Below are positions 1 through 8,648 of a DNA stretch of 64,000 nucleotides, piece by piece (the first letter of the stretch is position 1; every line of letters begins with the position of its first letter). Position numbers and translations under genes: made by a program. The notes beneath the pieces were generated by a model, which did not search any database, was not told the DNA's origin, and saw only the letters and a list, made by a program, of their open reading frames with translations. Location of the stretch: the NCBI GenBank assembly GCA_049487715.1, contig CP150577.1, positions 310,001 through 374,000 of the forward strand, read 5' to 3'. This DNA comes from Pycnococcus provasolii (taxonomy: Eukaryota; Chlorophyta; Pseudoscourfieldiophyceae; Pseudoscourfieldiales).

Positions 1-359
1 AGTTTATGGATAAGCAAGAGTAGCACCATTAAACGCTTTTGATAAGTTGTCAATAAAGTCCATTTAGAGATGCTGATGATATATCTTGAAGTTCTGCTGA
101 TGTCATCGTATTGGGTTTGTATATCGGTTATATTTTGATAGTTGATAGTAGTTCCAGCACTCGTATTTAACCATAACTCATTTAGCACAGGTGAAGCAGA
201 TGTGCTTGTGCTATAAAATCCTAAGTATTTGTATCCATTATCTACTTTAAAGTCATCATAGTAACCGACTGCTTCTCTGTGATAACCTTTATCCCCTATC
301 ATAACGCTACATGATGAAGGTGTTACACCTATCGTTCCAAATCCGTTATGTGTTGTTAT
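1..359 (-). CDS. Partial virus-like ORF, AT-rich, runs off the window edge
   Basis: On the minus strand one frame stays open from about 359 down to base 1 and is cut by the window edge. The peptide is rich in Gly, Ser, Thr, Asn and Tyr (GYYDDFKVDNGYKYLGFYS is typical) with no recognised catalytic motif, which resembles surface or fibre proteins of large DNA viruses and polinton-like elements. No start codon is visible: the frame begins at the junction with a GC-rich dispersed repeat near 355-360, so the 5' end is probably lost. Base composition is much more AT-rich than the neighbouring host genes. Family unknown; virus-like origin is inference. Confidence 0.4.
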   Translation of the reverse strand, partial: MTTHNGFGTIGVTPSSCSVMIGDKGYHREAVGYYDDFKVDNGYKYLGFYSTSTSASPVLNELWLNTSAGTTINYQNITDIQTQYDDISRTSRYIISISKWTLLTTYQKRLMVLLLLIHK

Positions 360-560
360 GACCGTTGGTCATAGGTTGCTAACCCCCAACTCATTCGAAT
401 CCCTCTTTTAAGCCTTCGCGCGCCTTCTGACGCGCTTTGCTGGCGGCGCGCTCCACTTATTGCCCCTAGTAACGATCATTCTACCTTTTCCTATTTCTCC
501 CCTTATACTTGGTGGACACGCTACTTCTTTCTCTGCGCCACGGCGCGACGCCGCCGCCAT
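355..560 (+). repeat. Dispersed repeat family B, copy 1
   Basis: The stretch contains GACGCGCT, GGCGCGCTC and ATTGCCCCTAGTAAC and recurs with variation near 5850-6060, 22948-23245, 32405-32630 (inverted) and 60745-60900. It is probably a retroelement terminal or leader segment. The left edge is the sharp boundary with AT-rich virus-like sequence. Confidence 0.6.
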
Positions 561-842
561 GGCTTCCCACACGCGTACTACACCCAGTCTCTTCGCGCGG
601 TCCGCTTTATCCAAGCACTCTCGATGCGCGCGCATATGCTTGACTTTCACCCGAAGGTGCTCGTCCGACAGTTTCTCTTCTTCCAGCTGACCGGCAACGC
701 ACGACACGTGCACTGCTCCTCCGCACCCGACACACTCCGTCTTGTCTCCAGCTGCATCCCGGGCCCTACTATTGCATGCGAGACACACGTCTACGCCTTC
801 ATGCACCCGCTTTGCGCCCTCCAGCAGACGTCCTGCAGCCAT
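408..842 (-). CDS. Small Cys-rich treble-clef (PHD/RING-like) protein, probably transposon-derived
   Basis: The 144-residue ORF starts at the ATG at 842. It has a zinc-binding pattern CLACNS...TECVGCGGAVHVSC followed by HMRAHREC, resembling an atypical PHD or RING finger. The C-terminus is basic (KRVRRRAKA). The upstream frame lacks an ATG but stays open to about 974, so this may be the C-terminal part of a longer element-encoded protein. It overlaps family B repeat sequence, which argues for a mobile-element origin rather than a host gene. Confidence 0.4.
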   Translation of the reverse strand: MAAGRLLEGAKRVHEGVDVCLACNSRARDAAGDKTECVGCGGAVHVSCVAGQLEEEKLSDEHLRVKVKHMRAHRECLDKADRAKRLGVVRVWEAMAAASRRGAEKEVACPPSIRGEIGKGRMIVTRGNKWSAPPAKRVRRRAKA

Positions 843-976
843 GCTCACCGGACCATAACTCGCGTGCAACCCACAGCGTGCTCCCGTCGACAAACCTCCC
901 GGGCATGATTTCGTGCATCGTGAAAATTTGGCACATAGCGAGTTTAGGGGTTTGGATTTTCTACTCTTGGACAAGG

Positions 977-997
977 GTTACAGGGTTAGGGTTAGGG
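977..997 (+). repeat. Interstitial TTAGGG-type telomeric repeats
   Basis: A short run GGGTTACAGGGTTAGGG continues into another TTAGGG unit. Similar short runs occur near 20279, 23230, 33058 and 51064, mostly inside dispersed repeats, so they are not a chromosome end here. Confidence 0.6.
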
Positions 998-999
998 AA

Positions 1000-1582
1000 A
1001 ATGTGGATAACCGAGCCGTTCCAGAAGGTTTTGACATGATATTTTTTTGTATACGACACGTCCTAATTATGCTTAAGATGATGCCATGTCAAACTTTAAC
1101 AGATCTGAAAACTTTTTTTTTTCGGTACATATTTCGCGTCTGAAAAAGAAAGCACGCTCCGGGTATTGGTTAGGGTGTAAGGGTTTTCTGGTGGGGGAGG
1201 GCAAATTTCCTTAAAACCCTAAGTCACGGCGCGGGTCACAGGAAATCGGGGGGTGGTCATGACGCGTCATGACTTACCCCCGTTACCAGGTCACCGGTGA
1301 CCCGGGTCATGACCCGTGGCAACTATAATTGGCGTCCTTCAGAATATTCGATCCATCGTCAGCCGACGTGCCGTTCAGGTTGTGCGGTCCTAGAATGGAG
1401 TCAATGACCTTCCATTGTGTATCATTGATCATGTAATGCTCGTGACCCACGTTGATATCGTTTGAGGTGGTTGATGTTGTAGTGATTCCACCACCCTCAG
1501 CTGCCATTTCATGTTGCGTTTCGACGTCGCTAGGATCATGATGCTTAGTAAGCTCCTCAGTCGCCGTGAGCCCTCCACCAAG
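1000..1582. other. No gene seen; contains a cluster of perfect palindromes
   Basis: Low coding potential. Positions 1256-1273 (GTCATGACGCGTCATGAC), 1289-1302 (GGTCACCGGTGACC) and 1303-1316 (CGGGTCATGACCCG) are three perfect palindromes built on GGTCA half-sites. Confidence 0.7.
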
Positions 1583-1712
1583 TGTCGAGATGATACCTTA
1601 TGTGCCTTGTGGGGAACCGTTGTTGAGGACTCAGGATCCCAGAGGGATAAGGGCGTGGACCCTGGTTGTCTAAGTTGTAAGATCACTCTTTTCTTTTTCT
1701 ACTTATTCTCTT
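1583..1712 (+). repeat. LTR family A fragment (5' part of LTR)
   Basis: It starts with TGTCGAGAT and runs through GGGGAACCGTTGTTGAGGAC to a T-rich tract ending TACTTATTCTCTTCAG. The same sequence recurs at 5390-5641, 10575-10660, 18685-18830, 33098-34147 (interrupted), 41818-41908 and 62640-62791. The TG start and the purine-rich stretch just before it at 18670-18684 support an LTR identity. Confidence 0.75.
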
Positions 1713-1714
1713 CA

Positions 1715-2203
1715 GCCCCCCCTTCCCTCCCCTCTGCTCTTCATTCGTTCATTCATTCATTTCTCCTCCCTCCATCATTACCGCCAATGATTGGTTATTA
1801 GTAGTGGCACACACTTCTGTGTCGCTCACCATGAGGCACGTAGTGCAGGGAGGTGTAAGTGCACGAACCACGCACTAGCACTAGTATTGCTAAAGTTTTC
1901 GTAAATTATTTTTTTTTAAGGACTCTAACCTATACTAAGGTTAGCAACTGACAAACTTCTTCACACACACGCAGAAGGGGAATCGCACGTGGGGACGCAA
2001 CATGCACTAAATAAAAACAGAACATCATCATCATGGACCGGAGCAGAGTGCTACACGACATATGATACAGACCTTTCTCTTCTACTGACCGACGTCGTCT
2101 ACATTCCTTATGACCTGAATGTTGCAATACTGTTGTGAGAACTATCTAATCCTACGGGGACGGTGTCGCGTTAAAGGACGATGGTCTGTTATGAGTGTGT
2201 AAC
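1715..2203 (+). mobile_element. SINE-like repeat, copy 1
   Basis: A sequence of about 490 bp is shared with 11763-12232 (same strand) and partly with 10051-10318 (opposite strand). Its 3' end, CGGGGACGGTGTCGCG followed by TTAAAGGACGATGGTCTGTT and ATGAGTGTGTAAC, matches the 3' end of the LINE-like insertion at 20965-21468 and 59759-60262. A short conserved ORF on the opposite strand (1930-2127) is a by-product of repeat conservation. The non-autonomous SINE interpretation is inference. Confidence 0.55.
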
Positions 2204-2224
2204 TTACTAATCATGATTGACTGA

Positions 2225-4306
2225 TTAACAACTCACCGAATCCGTAATCACCTTCACAACAGTACTGATCTCGTCTTCCGTCATACCCACCCACATCGGC
2301 AACCGGTACAACTGAGCATAGCAAAGGTTCACCTCCAAAAGTGAATCGGAGGCACGCCCGTACTTGCTCCCACCAGTCGAGCTATGCAGCGGTACGTAGT
2401 GCGTAAATATGCCCACACGGCGCTCCTTCGCGAGTTCTGCTACTCTAGAAAATTGTGTGGGGTCGGGAATACGCACGTAGTAAATGTGCGCATTGTGCGC
2501 ACATCCATCCGGTATGATCGGTCGCCTCAAGCGACCAGTGCGCTCTGAAAGCTCAAGAAGAGCGTGGTAGGTATTCCATACAAAAAGACGCCTTTCAATG
2601 ATTTGCTGCCAGTTGCACAGCTGCGCGTAAAGCACTGCGCTTTGCAGCTCCGATAATATGAAGCTTGATCCTCTGTCAACCCAAGCATATCGATCCACCT
2701 TTCCCGAAAGAAAGTCAAAACGATTCGTCCCCTTCTCCCAGGCAATCATGGCACGAGAAAGCATCTCTGGACGATTGATGATCACAGCACCGCCCTCCCC
2801 GCACACAATGTTCTTCGTGTAATGGAAACTCAACACGCCCAAGTGGCCTATTGTACCGAGCTTTCGTCCCTGAGCGTTTTATTGGATGTTAGTTTCTTGA
2901 ACATTTGTCCAATGTCATGTTGTACGCTTCAGGTACGAAATCATACCTTGTAGCTACTGAACACACCATGCGCGTTATCCTCAACCACGATAAGATTCCT
3001 CCGCTCGGCAATATCCATTATGGCATCCATCTCGCATGGAACTCCGGCGTAATGCACAACAGCTATCGCCTTCGTTTTCTCAGTGATCGCTGCCTCGATC
3101 TTGGTTTCGTCGATATTTTGTGTATCACTCCTGATGTCGACAAATACCGGAGTTGCACCGTGGAGAACAAATGCGTTCGCTGTCGATACAAATGTGTACG
3201 AGGGAACGATCACCTCGTCTCCTTCGTGGATATCGCAGCACAGCGAGCTAACCTCCAAGCCGGCAGTGCCCGAACAGACCAAAAGCACCTTCATTGCACC
3301 CAGTTCTTTCTCCAAAAACTCCTGGCAGAGGGGTCCATACTTGGCGTGAGTAGCAATGCTTCGACTCGAAAACATGTCCTTGATATTATCGAGCTCGTGA
3401 CCGACCAGAAAAGGCTTGCAATTTGGTATATCACTTGACTTCGGGTCGTCAAAAGGCTCGAGCGTGGTCCAGAAGTGAAAGTCGTATTCTGCCTCCACGC
3501 ATAAGCCGCCGCACTTCTCATATACCTTCCTGGCAGCGTGGTTTGTTTGCTGTGTTGAAACTCTCACCACGTCCAAGTTTTGCTGAAGGGTCCACTCGTA
3601 TGCCTTTGCAAGAAGGAGCATACAAACTTGTTCAGACAAGTTAGATTGATCACAACAAATCAGCTGTATCTTTACGTGCTCAGCCTCACTCCTAAGGGCG
3701 ATCATTCCAGTCGTATCACTCTCTCGGAAACGAGCAACGAATGTCACGTCGGCAGACTCTTTTTTGCAACAATTCTCAGCCCAGGCTTCGAAAAGGTTTT
3801 CAAACGCCTGCCGGCTGATGTTTGGGTCGTTGCTGAACCTGCTGAATGCTCCACAAAGTAAGCTTAGACGACGAAGTTGACTGTTGGCGTGCTCTGATGT
3901 ATACTCGAAGACGCGAAGGTCTGTCTCGTTCACACTAGCTCGTAGTGCAATAATAAGGCTTTGATTCACTTTCATTTCGTACGTCACTTTTCCTGAAACA
4001 GTATGCCCGTTTCGAAACGCAAAGTCAACCACGTCGCTTGACTCTGTCGTCTTACCTGTCCAATACCTTTTGTAGTAGTTTGGGAAAGTTGGCGTTAGTG
4101 GTGCTTGAAGCCATGTACACGTCAAGCGTGGCTTTTTTGTTCTCTTAAGTGTCATACAGAAGTCTAATACCATCCCGGCTGCAAGCCTGAAGTGTTTCGT
4201 CAACTTGTTCGGTTGTGATGGGTGCCTCGCTTAGTATGCGAGCCGTCTCAATCCCAAGCACACGAGAGTCAAAGTCGAGTCTGTTTACGCAAAGATTGTT
4301 TGACAT
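2225..4306 (-). CDS. GNAT acyltransferase-DegT aminotransferase fusion (WecD-WecE-like), three exons
   Basis: The gene has exons 4306-4158, 4066-2947 and 2869-2225; splicing keeps frame and gives 637 residues. The N-terminus (DFDSRVLGIETARILSEAP onwards) matches the start of WecD, the dTDP-4-amino-4,6-dideoxygalactose acetyltransferase. A GNAT core follows to about residue 240 (TNHAARKVYEKCG). The second half is a DegT/DnrJ/EryC1 sugar aminotransferase closest to WecE: CSGTAGLEV, VVEDNAHGVF, then GTIGHLGVLSFHYTKN with the PLP lysine at about 442, and GEGGA. The fusion would transaminate a dTDP-4-keto-6-deoxy sugar and N-acylate the product, giving an Fuc4NAc-type donor. The start at 4306 is chosen because it supplies the missing WecD N-terminus across intron 1. 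Bacterial homologues are two separate proteins. No frameshift; it looks functional. Confidence 0.88.
2870..2946 (-). other. Spliceosomal intron 2 of the WecD-WecE-like gene
   Basis: 77 nt, GTATGA at the 5' end, CTCAG at the 3' end, and a branch-point-like AACTAACA about 25 nt before the acceptor. Removing it restores the aminotransferase frame exactly at SSYK/GRKLG. Confidence 0.85.
4067..4157 (-). other. Spliceosomal intron 1 of the WecD-WecE-like gene
   Basis: 91 nt, GTATGA to AAAAG with CACTAACG as a branch-point candidate. Splicing joins DGIRLL to YWTGKTT with no loss of frame. Confidence 0.8.
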
Positions 4307-4680
4307 ATTTCGCTCAAGACTTTTTCAAAGTGTTCTGTGCTTGTTTATCAACGGTTTGAAGTGTTTGCAGTGTTTGCTAACGTTTTGCAAACGGAATTTG
4401 TTTGACCGCGCTTCAGAAATGTTTATGGAATGAAATTCAATTTCTACACTATAGCCGTTGGTAAAGGCGTTCGTGAAGAAGTTGATCAATAAAGTAAAAA
4501 GGGGTTGGGTAAACCTGGATAGTTACAGAAATCCGGGGATTGAAGAAAACGAAAAGAAAAGAGGGGAGGAGAGGAGCCTATGATCTCTCCTCCCGTGAGC
4601 AGGCGCGCGCATGCGTGGCACGACGCGCATATTCGAATCTGCGGTGAGCACGTAGGTAGAGGTCGCGGGGATCGGAGTGG
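4307..4680. other. Intergenic, probably holds the promoter of the minus-strand fusion gene
   Basis: No ORF or repeat is recognised. The part next to 4307 should hold the promoter and 5' UTR of the fusion gene. Confidence 0.5.
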
Positions 4681-4900
4681 TCAGGATGTAGAGAGGAGCG
4701 AGGTGAGGGTGAGGGTGAGGTAATCCTTCAGATCTAGGTACCAGTTTCTCCCAGCCTGTTTAAGGCCATAGAGAGACTTCAGCAATCTGCAGATTTTATT
4801 GGGCCCGTAGTTTGTTCCTTTCGGCGGCCTCATGTAGATTAGTTCTTGTACCAAGGCGTAAAGATACGCGGTCTTGCATGACGTCACAACTTGTCCAAAG
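4681..4900 (-). pseudogene. Ty1/copia reverse transcriptase fragment
   Basis: The peptide TSCKTAYLYALVQELIYMRP and RLLKSLYGLKQAGRNWY match the copia RT signature (KTAFLNGxLxEEIYM, KSLYGLKQAPRxWY). Only about 65 residues survive, so it is a relic. Confidence 0.85.
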
Positions 4901-5389
4901 GTGATCCAGAAGTTGCTAATTAGGGTTATGTTTCTGGGAACCCTAATGAGGAGAGCTCGAGGAATCGGGTTTGTGTTTTTCCAAGAGTAGAGAATCCAAA
5001 CCCCTAAACTCGCGATGTGTGAACCCCGAATTCGTAGAAAAGTCCCCGTCGGCGCCGCCAGTTCAGGTATGGCGTCTTACGAGGCGTAAGTGGACGGCTG
5101 AAAATAGTAGCAAGGTTGACCAAACCAAAAACGGCCGGAAACTGCGCAGAATAACTTTTTGAAGTTCAGCAGTTCAAGATGTTTGGTTTGGATAACCGTA
5201 TCTTGCCAGGATAAGGTTTCTCGAAGTGGTCTGACCACCTTCCACAACGGGAAGATAGGTCGAAAGCTGTTTTTCACTACGCAGTTTCGCTTCGCGTTTT
5301 TTCTGTGGTCAAGATATTTGAAAACTGTAAAGTGTATTCGGCGGCCAAGTAAGTGTACTCAAAGACTGTGAAGTTTCGTAGGCTGACTT
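4901..5389. other. Retroelement debris without coding sequence
   Basis: The segment around 4965-5010 (CCAAGAGTAGAGAATCCAAA) resembles the inverted sequence at 945-975. It ends in the GTGAAGTTTCGTAGGCTG segment that also flanks the LTR family A copies at 32880 and 33100. Confidence 0.45.
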
Positions 5390-5641
5390 AAGGTAGCGTA
5401 GCTGTTTCACAACTTGAGGCTCATAACCTGAAGAGAATAAGTAGAAAAGGAAGAGAAAAAGAGAGTGGTCTTACAAACTTAGACAACCAGGGGCCGCGCC
5501 CCCTTATCCCTAGTCGGGAGTTTAGGTCGGTTGGTCAGGATGCCCATCTTGACCAATCGACTTATTGCGTCCCCTTTCCCTCTGGGATCCCGAGTCCTCA
5601 ACAACGGTTCCCCACAAGGCATATAAGGTATAATCTCGACA
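5390..5641 (-). repeat. LTR family A, inverted copy
   Basis: It reads TGTCGAGATTATACC from 5641 leftwards and includes the GGTTCCCCACAAGGC region, the C-rich stretch and the GAATAAGTAG tract. It is flanked on the left by TGTTTCACAACTTGAGGC, as at 33130-33160. Confidence 0.75.
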
Positions 5642-5644
5642 CTC

Positions 5645-6060
5645 TCAGGGTATGGGCATCATCCGCGCACGCCTCTCGGTGAGTGGAACGACGACCACGC
5701 CCAAGCACCCGACGCAGCGGCACTCGAGTTCTTCCTGCTTCAGCAAGCGACGCTCGAGGCGGCACGTCGCCACGCACTGGACGCCGCAGCAAGCTGTACG
5801 ATCTTGGAACTATTTGAGCCAAGGGGGGAGGGGCGAGTATCACCAGCCGGTGATGTTGCTAACCCCTAATCCTGTTTGGCGCCTCTTTTTGAATATCTCG
5901 CGCCTCTTCGGACGCGCTCGCGGGGCTCGCAGCCTAGCTCGCCCCTGATTATTGCCCCCTAGTAACCTTTATTCTAACCTTTACCTTCTATCTATCTAGG
6001 TCGTCTGTAACGGCGCCCATACTTCCCTTCCTATCTTACTTCCCTGGTCGCCTACTGTGG
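5645..6060 (+). repeat. Dispersed repeat family B, copy 2 with GC-rich flank
   Basis: The part from about 5800 (GGGGAGGGGCGAGTATCACC through ATTATTGCCCCCTAGTAACC) is repeated in inverted orientation at 32405-32630. No intact protein is recognised. Confidence 0.6.
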
Positions 6061-6095
6061 CGCCTGTACAATATTGAAAAACATTTTTCTGCGCG

Positions 6096-7313
6096 TCATC
6101 CTCGTTTGGGCTGTCTCTTGGACCGTCTTCCAATCCTTCTTGGTACAAATGGTCGCATACCCGGAAAGTCCCCCTCTAACTGCCAGCACGTGTAGAAAGA
6201 TGATGATCCCATATCTTGAAAAATTGGCTGTGACGAGTTGCCCAGCAAAGCAAGGTGTCGACCAAATTGATACGTTATCCTTGCAACATTCGACGACATA
6301 GTTCCCAAAAACCCGTCGCTTTCAGCTAATAGGCGAATCAAAACCAACATCGACATAAATTCATCATATCGATGGTATGTATTCTGCAGTTTTCCCAAGA
6401 ACTTTCTTGGATAATCGGTGGTTCCGCTCGTCGCAGTTTTCTGCGCGCTGGCCTCCCGAAGGAATACGAAGTACTCGTCGGGAATTCGATAAAAGCTCCT
6501 TATCTTTTTATCTTCTCGTAGTTTTGATTCAAGCTGGCTTGCTGCACTCGAATCGTCTGAAGCAACAAAAATCGCATCAAAGCCGTACAAGGCGATTAGG
6601 TGACGTGCCATCTTGACATATTCTGATATGGAATAGTAACCATCGTCTTCCGCAATTTTATCTGTGTATCTAATGTGGATAGCAAGCACCCTTTCTTCAC
6701 CGGATTTCCATTTCAGATGCTCTCTTATTTCGTTGTACAAGTCTAGAGTCGCGTTGTTGAATCTCAGAACATAGGCAACAGCTGAGCGCAAGAAGAACTC
6801 CATGCCGTACTGTTGTTTCAGTCCTGCAAGATCGCTTAGGCGTTCTGCGTAGTTCAAGCGATTCAAGCATGTACTCACTCTCGACTGTCGCACTTTCGAG
6901 CTACTTTTGCAAGAGGTGATTGACAACAACCCGCAGTCGTATGTTCCCATTGAACATCTATTTCGGTTGACATACTTTGCAGGATACGTGTCCCAAGAGA
7001 GAACTTCGTTGCGAAGGACGGCATCAAGCAGTGTGTTGGCCACAGTTTGAATTTGCGAAGCAAGACCAAAGTTGTGCCCGCCATATGATACAACATTTGC
7101 GTTTCTGCACGAAATTGGATTCTGATGTTCGCGGAGAAATTTCTGAAAAATGAGGGCATCTGCGTATTCTTGATGCCACTTCAAACTTTGCGCAGATTCT
7201 GATACGAGCGGAGTTAACAGAAACGAGGCGAGCATTGTGAGAGATAGCAGTTGTGAAGACATTATTTGAAGAGAGCGGAGGGATTTGGAGCGAGGAGTGC
7301 GCAAGTCGAGCAT
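6096..7313 (-). CDS. GT23-type (FUT8/NodZ-like) fucosyltransferase, type II membrane protein
   Basis: 405 residues from the ATG at 7313. A hydrophobic segment at about residues 17-38 (SSQLLSLTMLASFLLTPLV) suggests a signal anchor, with the catalytic domain in the Golgi lumen. Family marks: SYGGHNFGLASQIQTVANTL (residues 77-95), the GDP-binding strand LAIHIRYTDK (210-219), equivalent to the HxRRTDK motif of GT23, and SDGFLGTMSSNVAR (332-345), equivalent to DxFVGTxSSxVxR. These are the classic alpha-1,6-fucosyltransferase motifs, so GDP-fucose is the likely donor; the acceptor cannot be read. The arginine doublet is reduced to RY. Flanked by repeats on both sides with no partner gene. Tandem AGTACGCCC units lie just upstream. 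Confidence 0.8.
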   Translation of the reverse strand: MLDLRTPRSKSLRSLQIMSSQLLSLTMLASFLLTPLVSESAQSLKWHQEYADALIFQKFLREHQNPISCRNANVVSYGGHNFGLASQIQTVANTLLDAVLRNEVLSWDTYPAKYVNRNRCSMGTYDCGLLSITSCKSSSKVRQSRVSTCLNRLNYAERLSDLAGLKQQYGMEFFLRSAVAYVLRFNNATLDLYNEIREHLKWKSGEERVLAIHIRYTDKIAEDDGYYSISEYVKMARHLIALYGFDAIFVASDDSSAASQLESKLREDKKIRSFYRIPDEYFVFLREASAQKTATSGTTDYPRKFLGKLQNTYHRYDEFMSMLVLIRLLAESDGFLGTMSSNVARITYQFGRHLALLGNSSQPIFQDMGSSSFYTCWQLEGDFPGMRPFVPRRIGRRSKRQPKRG

Positions 7314-7359
7314 GAATAAGGCTGAACCATAATAATAGGAAGTACATAAAAGGGAAAAA

Positions 7360-7496
7360 GGCAGTACGCCCTGTCTTTTTAATTCCTAAATGCAGTACGC
7401 CCTGTTTTCCGGGCAGTTCACCCCGAAAATAAAATAAAAAGGCAGTACGCCCTGTTTTCAGGCCAGTACGCCCCGTCTTTTTAATTCCTAACGCAG
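7360..7496. repeat. Tandem AGTACGCCC repeats upstream of the GT23 gene
   Basis: Four copies of CAGTACGCCC(T/C)GT plus one diverged copy (CAGTTCACCCCG) alternate with TTTTTAATTCCTAA. The array starts about 45 bp upstream of the ATG at 7313, so a promoter role is possible but unproven. Confidence 0.6.
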
Positions 7497-7509
7497 TCGT
7501 TTGGTGACG

Positions 7510-7800
7510 TCAATCCATCATGAACTCGTCAGCACCGTCCTCGTCTTCTTCGACGTCTGCCACTGCAGGTGCTGCGCCCGCCGCCATGTCGACGTCTTCA
7601 GGTGGCATGCGGAACTTAGGACAGTTCTTCGAGCGTGCTTTATGACCTTTCTGCCCGCACACAGCGCATTTGTGTTGCTTTGTTGCTTCCTCGACGGCGC
7701 TCATGTGCCTTTTTGGTTCCGCAGGACGGCCTTTGGGGCGAGGTCTCGCAACGGGTTCTTTCAGCGGCTTCTCGGGCATCTTCTCCATCCTCATCACGTT
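7510..7800 (-). pseudogene. CCHC zinc-knuckle C-terminus of a transposable-element protein
   Basis: The minus-strand peptide carries HKCAVCGQKGHKARSKNCPK, a CX2CX4HX5C knuckle as found at the end of MULE transposases and in gag proteins, then an acidic tail (DVEEDEDGADEF). The upstream part of the protein is missing, cut at the junction with the tyrosine-recombinase fragment. Confidence 0.55.
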
Positions 7801-7854
7801 TACATATATCCTCTGCCTCCGCTCACCGATTTCTACCGCCGATACCGCAGCGCC

Positions 7855-8283
7855 ATGGCGACTTACGTCGCCTTGTGGGAACGTTGTTTCGGTGGCACCG
7901 CGGGATCTCGGCAACCGTACCTGTTCGAGCTGGACCCGGCTGATACGTCATCCTCCGCGATGACCGCATGGCTGGACGACATGCTGAACATCGTTGGCAT
8001 CCTGCCGCCAGCTGGTGTTAAGTATTTGCCAGGCAGTCTACGCTCGGGCATGGCGTCAGCTTGCAATGCTCTCGGCGTTAACATATCTCGCATCGAATAC
8101 ATTGGCGGATGGGCTCCAGGCTCCACCGCTCTCATACAGCACTACATCGATCCTACTGTTCAAGCCGATGCGGCTGCTGCTGTCTTCTTTGGACATCTTC
8201 TTCCTGCTCTGTCTCACCCCGCTGCGGCGGCTGGGCCAGCAGCGCCGCGCGGTGCGCCGCACGGTGCTGCAGGTGGAGTCTAA
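7855..8283 (+). pseudogene. C-terminal fragment of a tyrosine recombinase (DIRS/Crypton-like)
   Basis: PGSLRSGMASACNALGVNIS followed by IEYIGGWAPGS and LIQHYIDP match the C-terminal catalytic region of tyrosine recombinases of eukaryotic elements (HxxRSGxAT...IxxxGGW...xxYI). The Arg of HxxR and the nucleophile Tyr are present, but the His position appears to be Gly or Ser. The N-terminal half is absent and an unrelated frame continues upstream. Relic of a mobile element. Confidence 0.65.
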
Positions 8284-8640
8284 GATGGCAGAATTGTTTG
8301 GGTCCTCGGGTTTATGTACGATTCTACCGAAAGGTTTAGTCGGGGTAAACGGTAGAGGGCCCCCTCTGAGGTGCCGAGCCGCGGGGTGGCTCGGCTGCTA
8401 GGGTTTAAGGTGGTCTCCCTCGGACCACCATTCCTGCTGCTGGTTGCGCTGTTCGCGCAACCTTTCCCACCCGCCCGCCCTGACTATGGGTTGCTGGGGG
8501 CCATTCAGGATTTAATTTTGGGTTGTAACCACGTCATTTGACCTTTTGGCAGAATTGTTTGGGTCCTCGGGTTTATACGATTTTCTTTCTTTCTTTCTTT
8601 CTTGACACAGTTCTGTTTGGGTCTTCGGGTATACTCATCA
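8284..8640 (+). repeat. Repeated AATTGTTTGGGTCCTCGGG units and an inverted-repeat partner
   Basis: GGCAGAATTGTTTGGGTCCT occurs at about 8286 and 8544, with a diverged third copy at about 8608. The stretch 8405-8575 reappears inverted at 39610-39775, marking a dispersed element end. Confidence 0.6.
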
Positions 8641-8648
8641 AAATACAA

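Noticed and set aside
1930-2127. Conserved 65-residue ORF MQHSGHKE, also at 10108 and 11967
   Set aside because: It is conserved because the SINE-like repeat is conserved; it runs opposite to the shared 3' tail and shows no domain.
7360-7496. CRISPR-like array
   Set aside because: Units are too short and irregular, no spacers of constant length, and the genome is eukaryotic.
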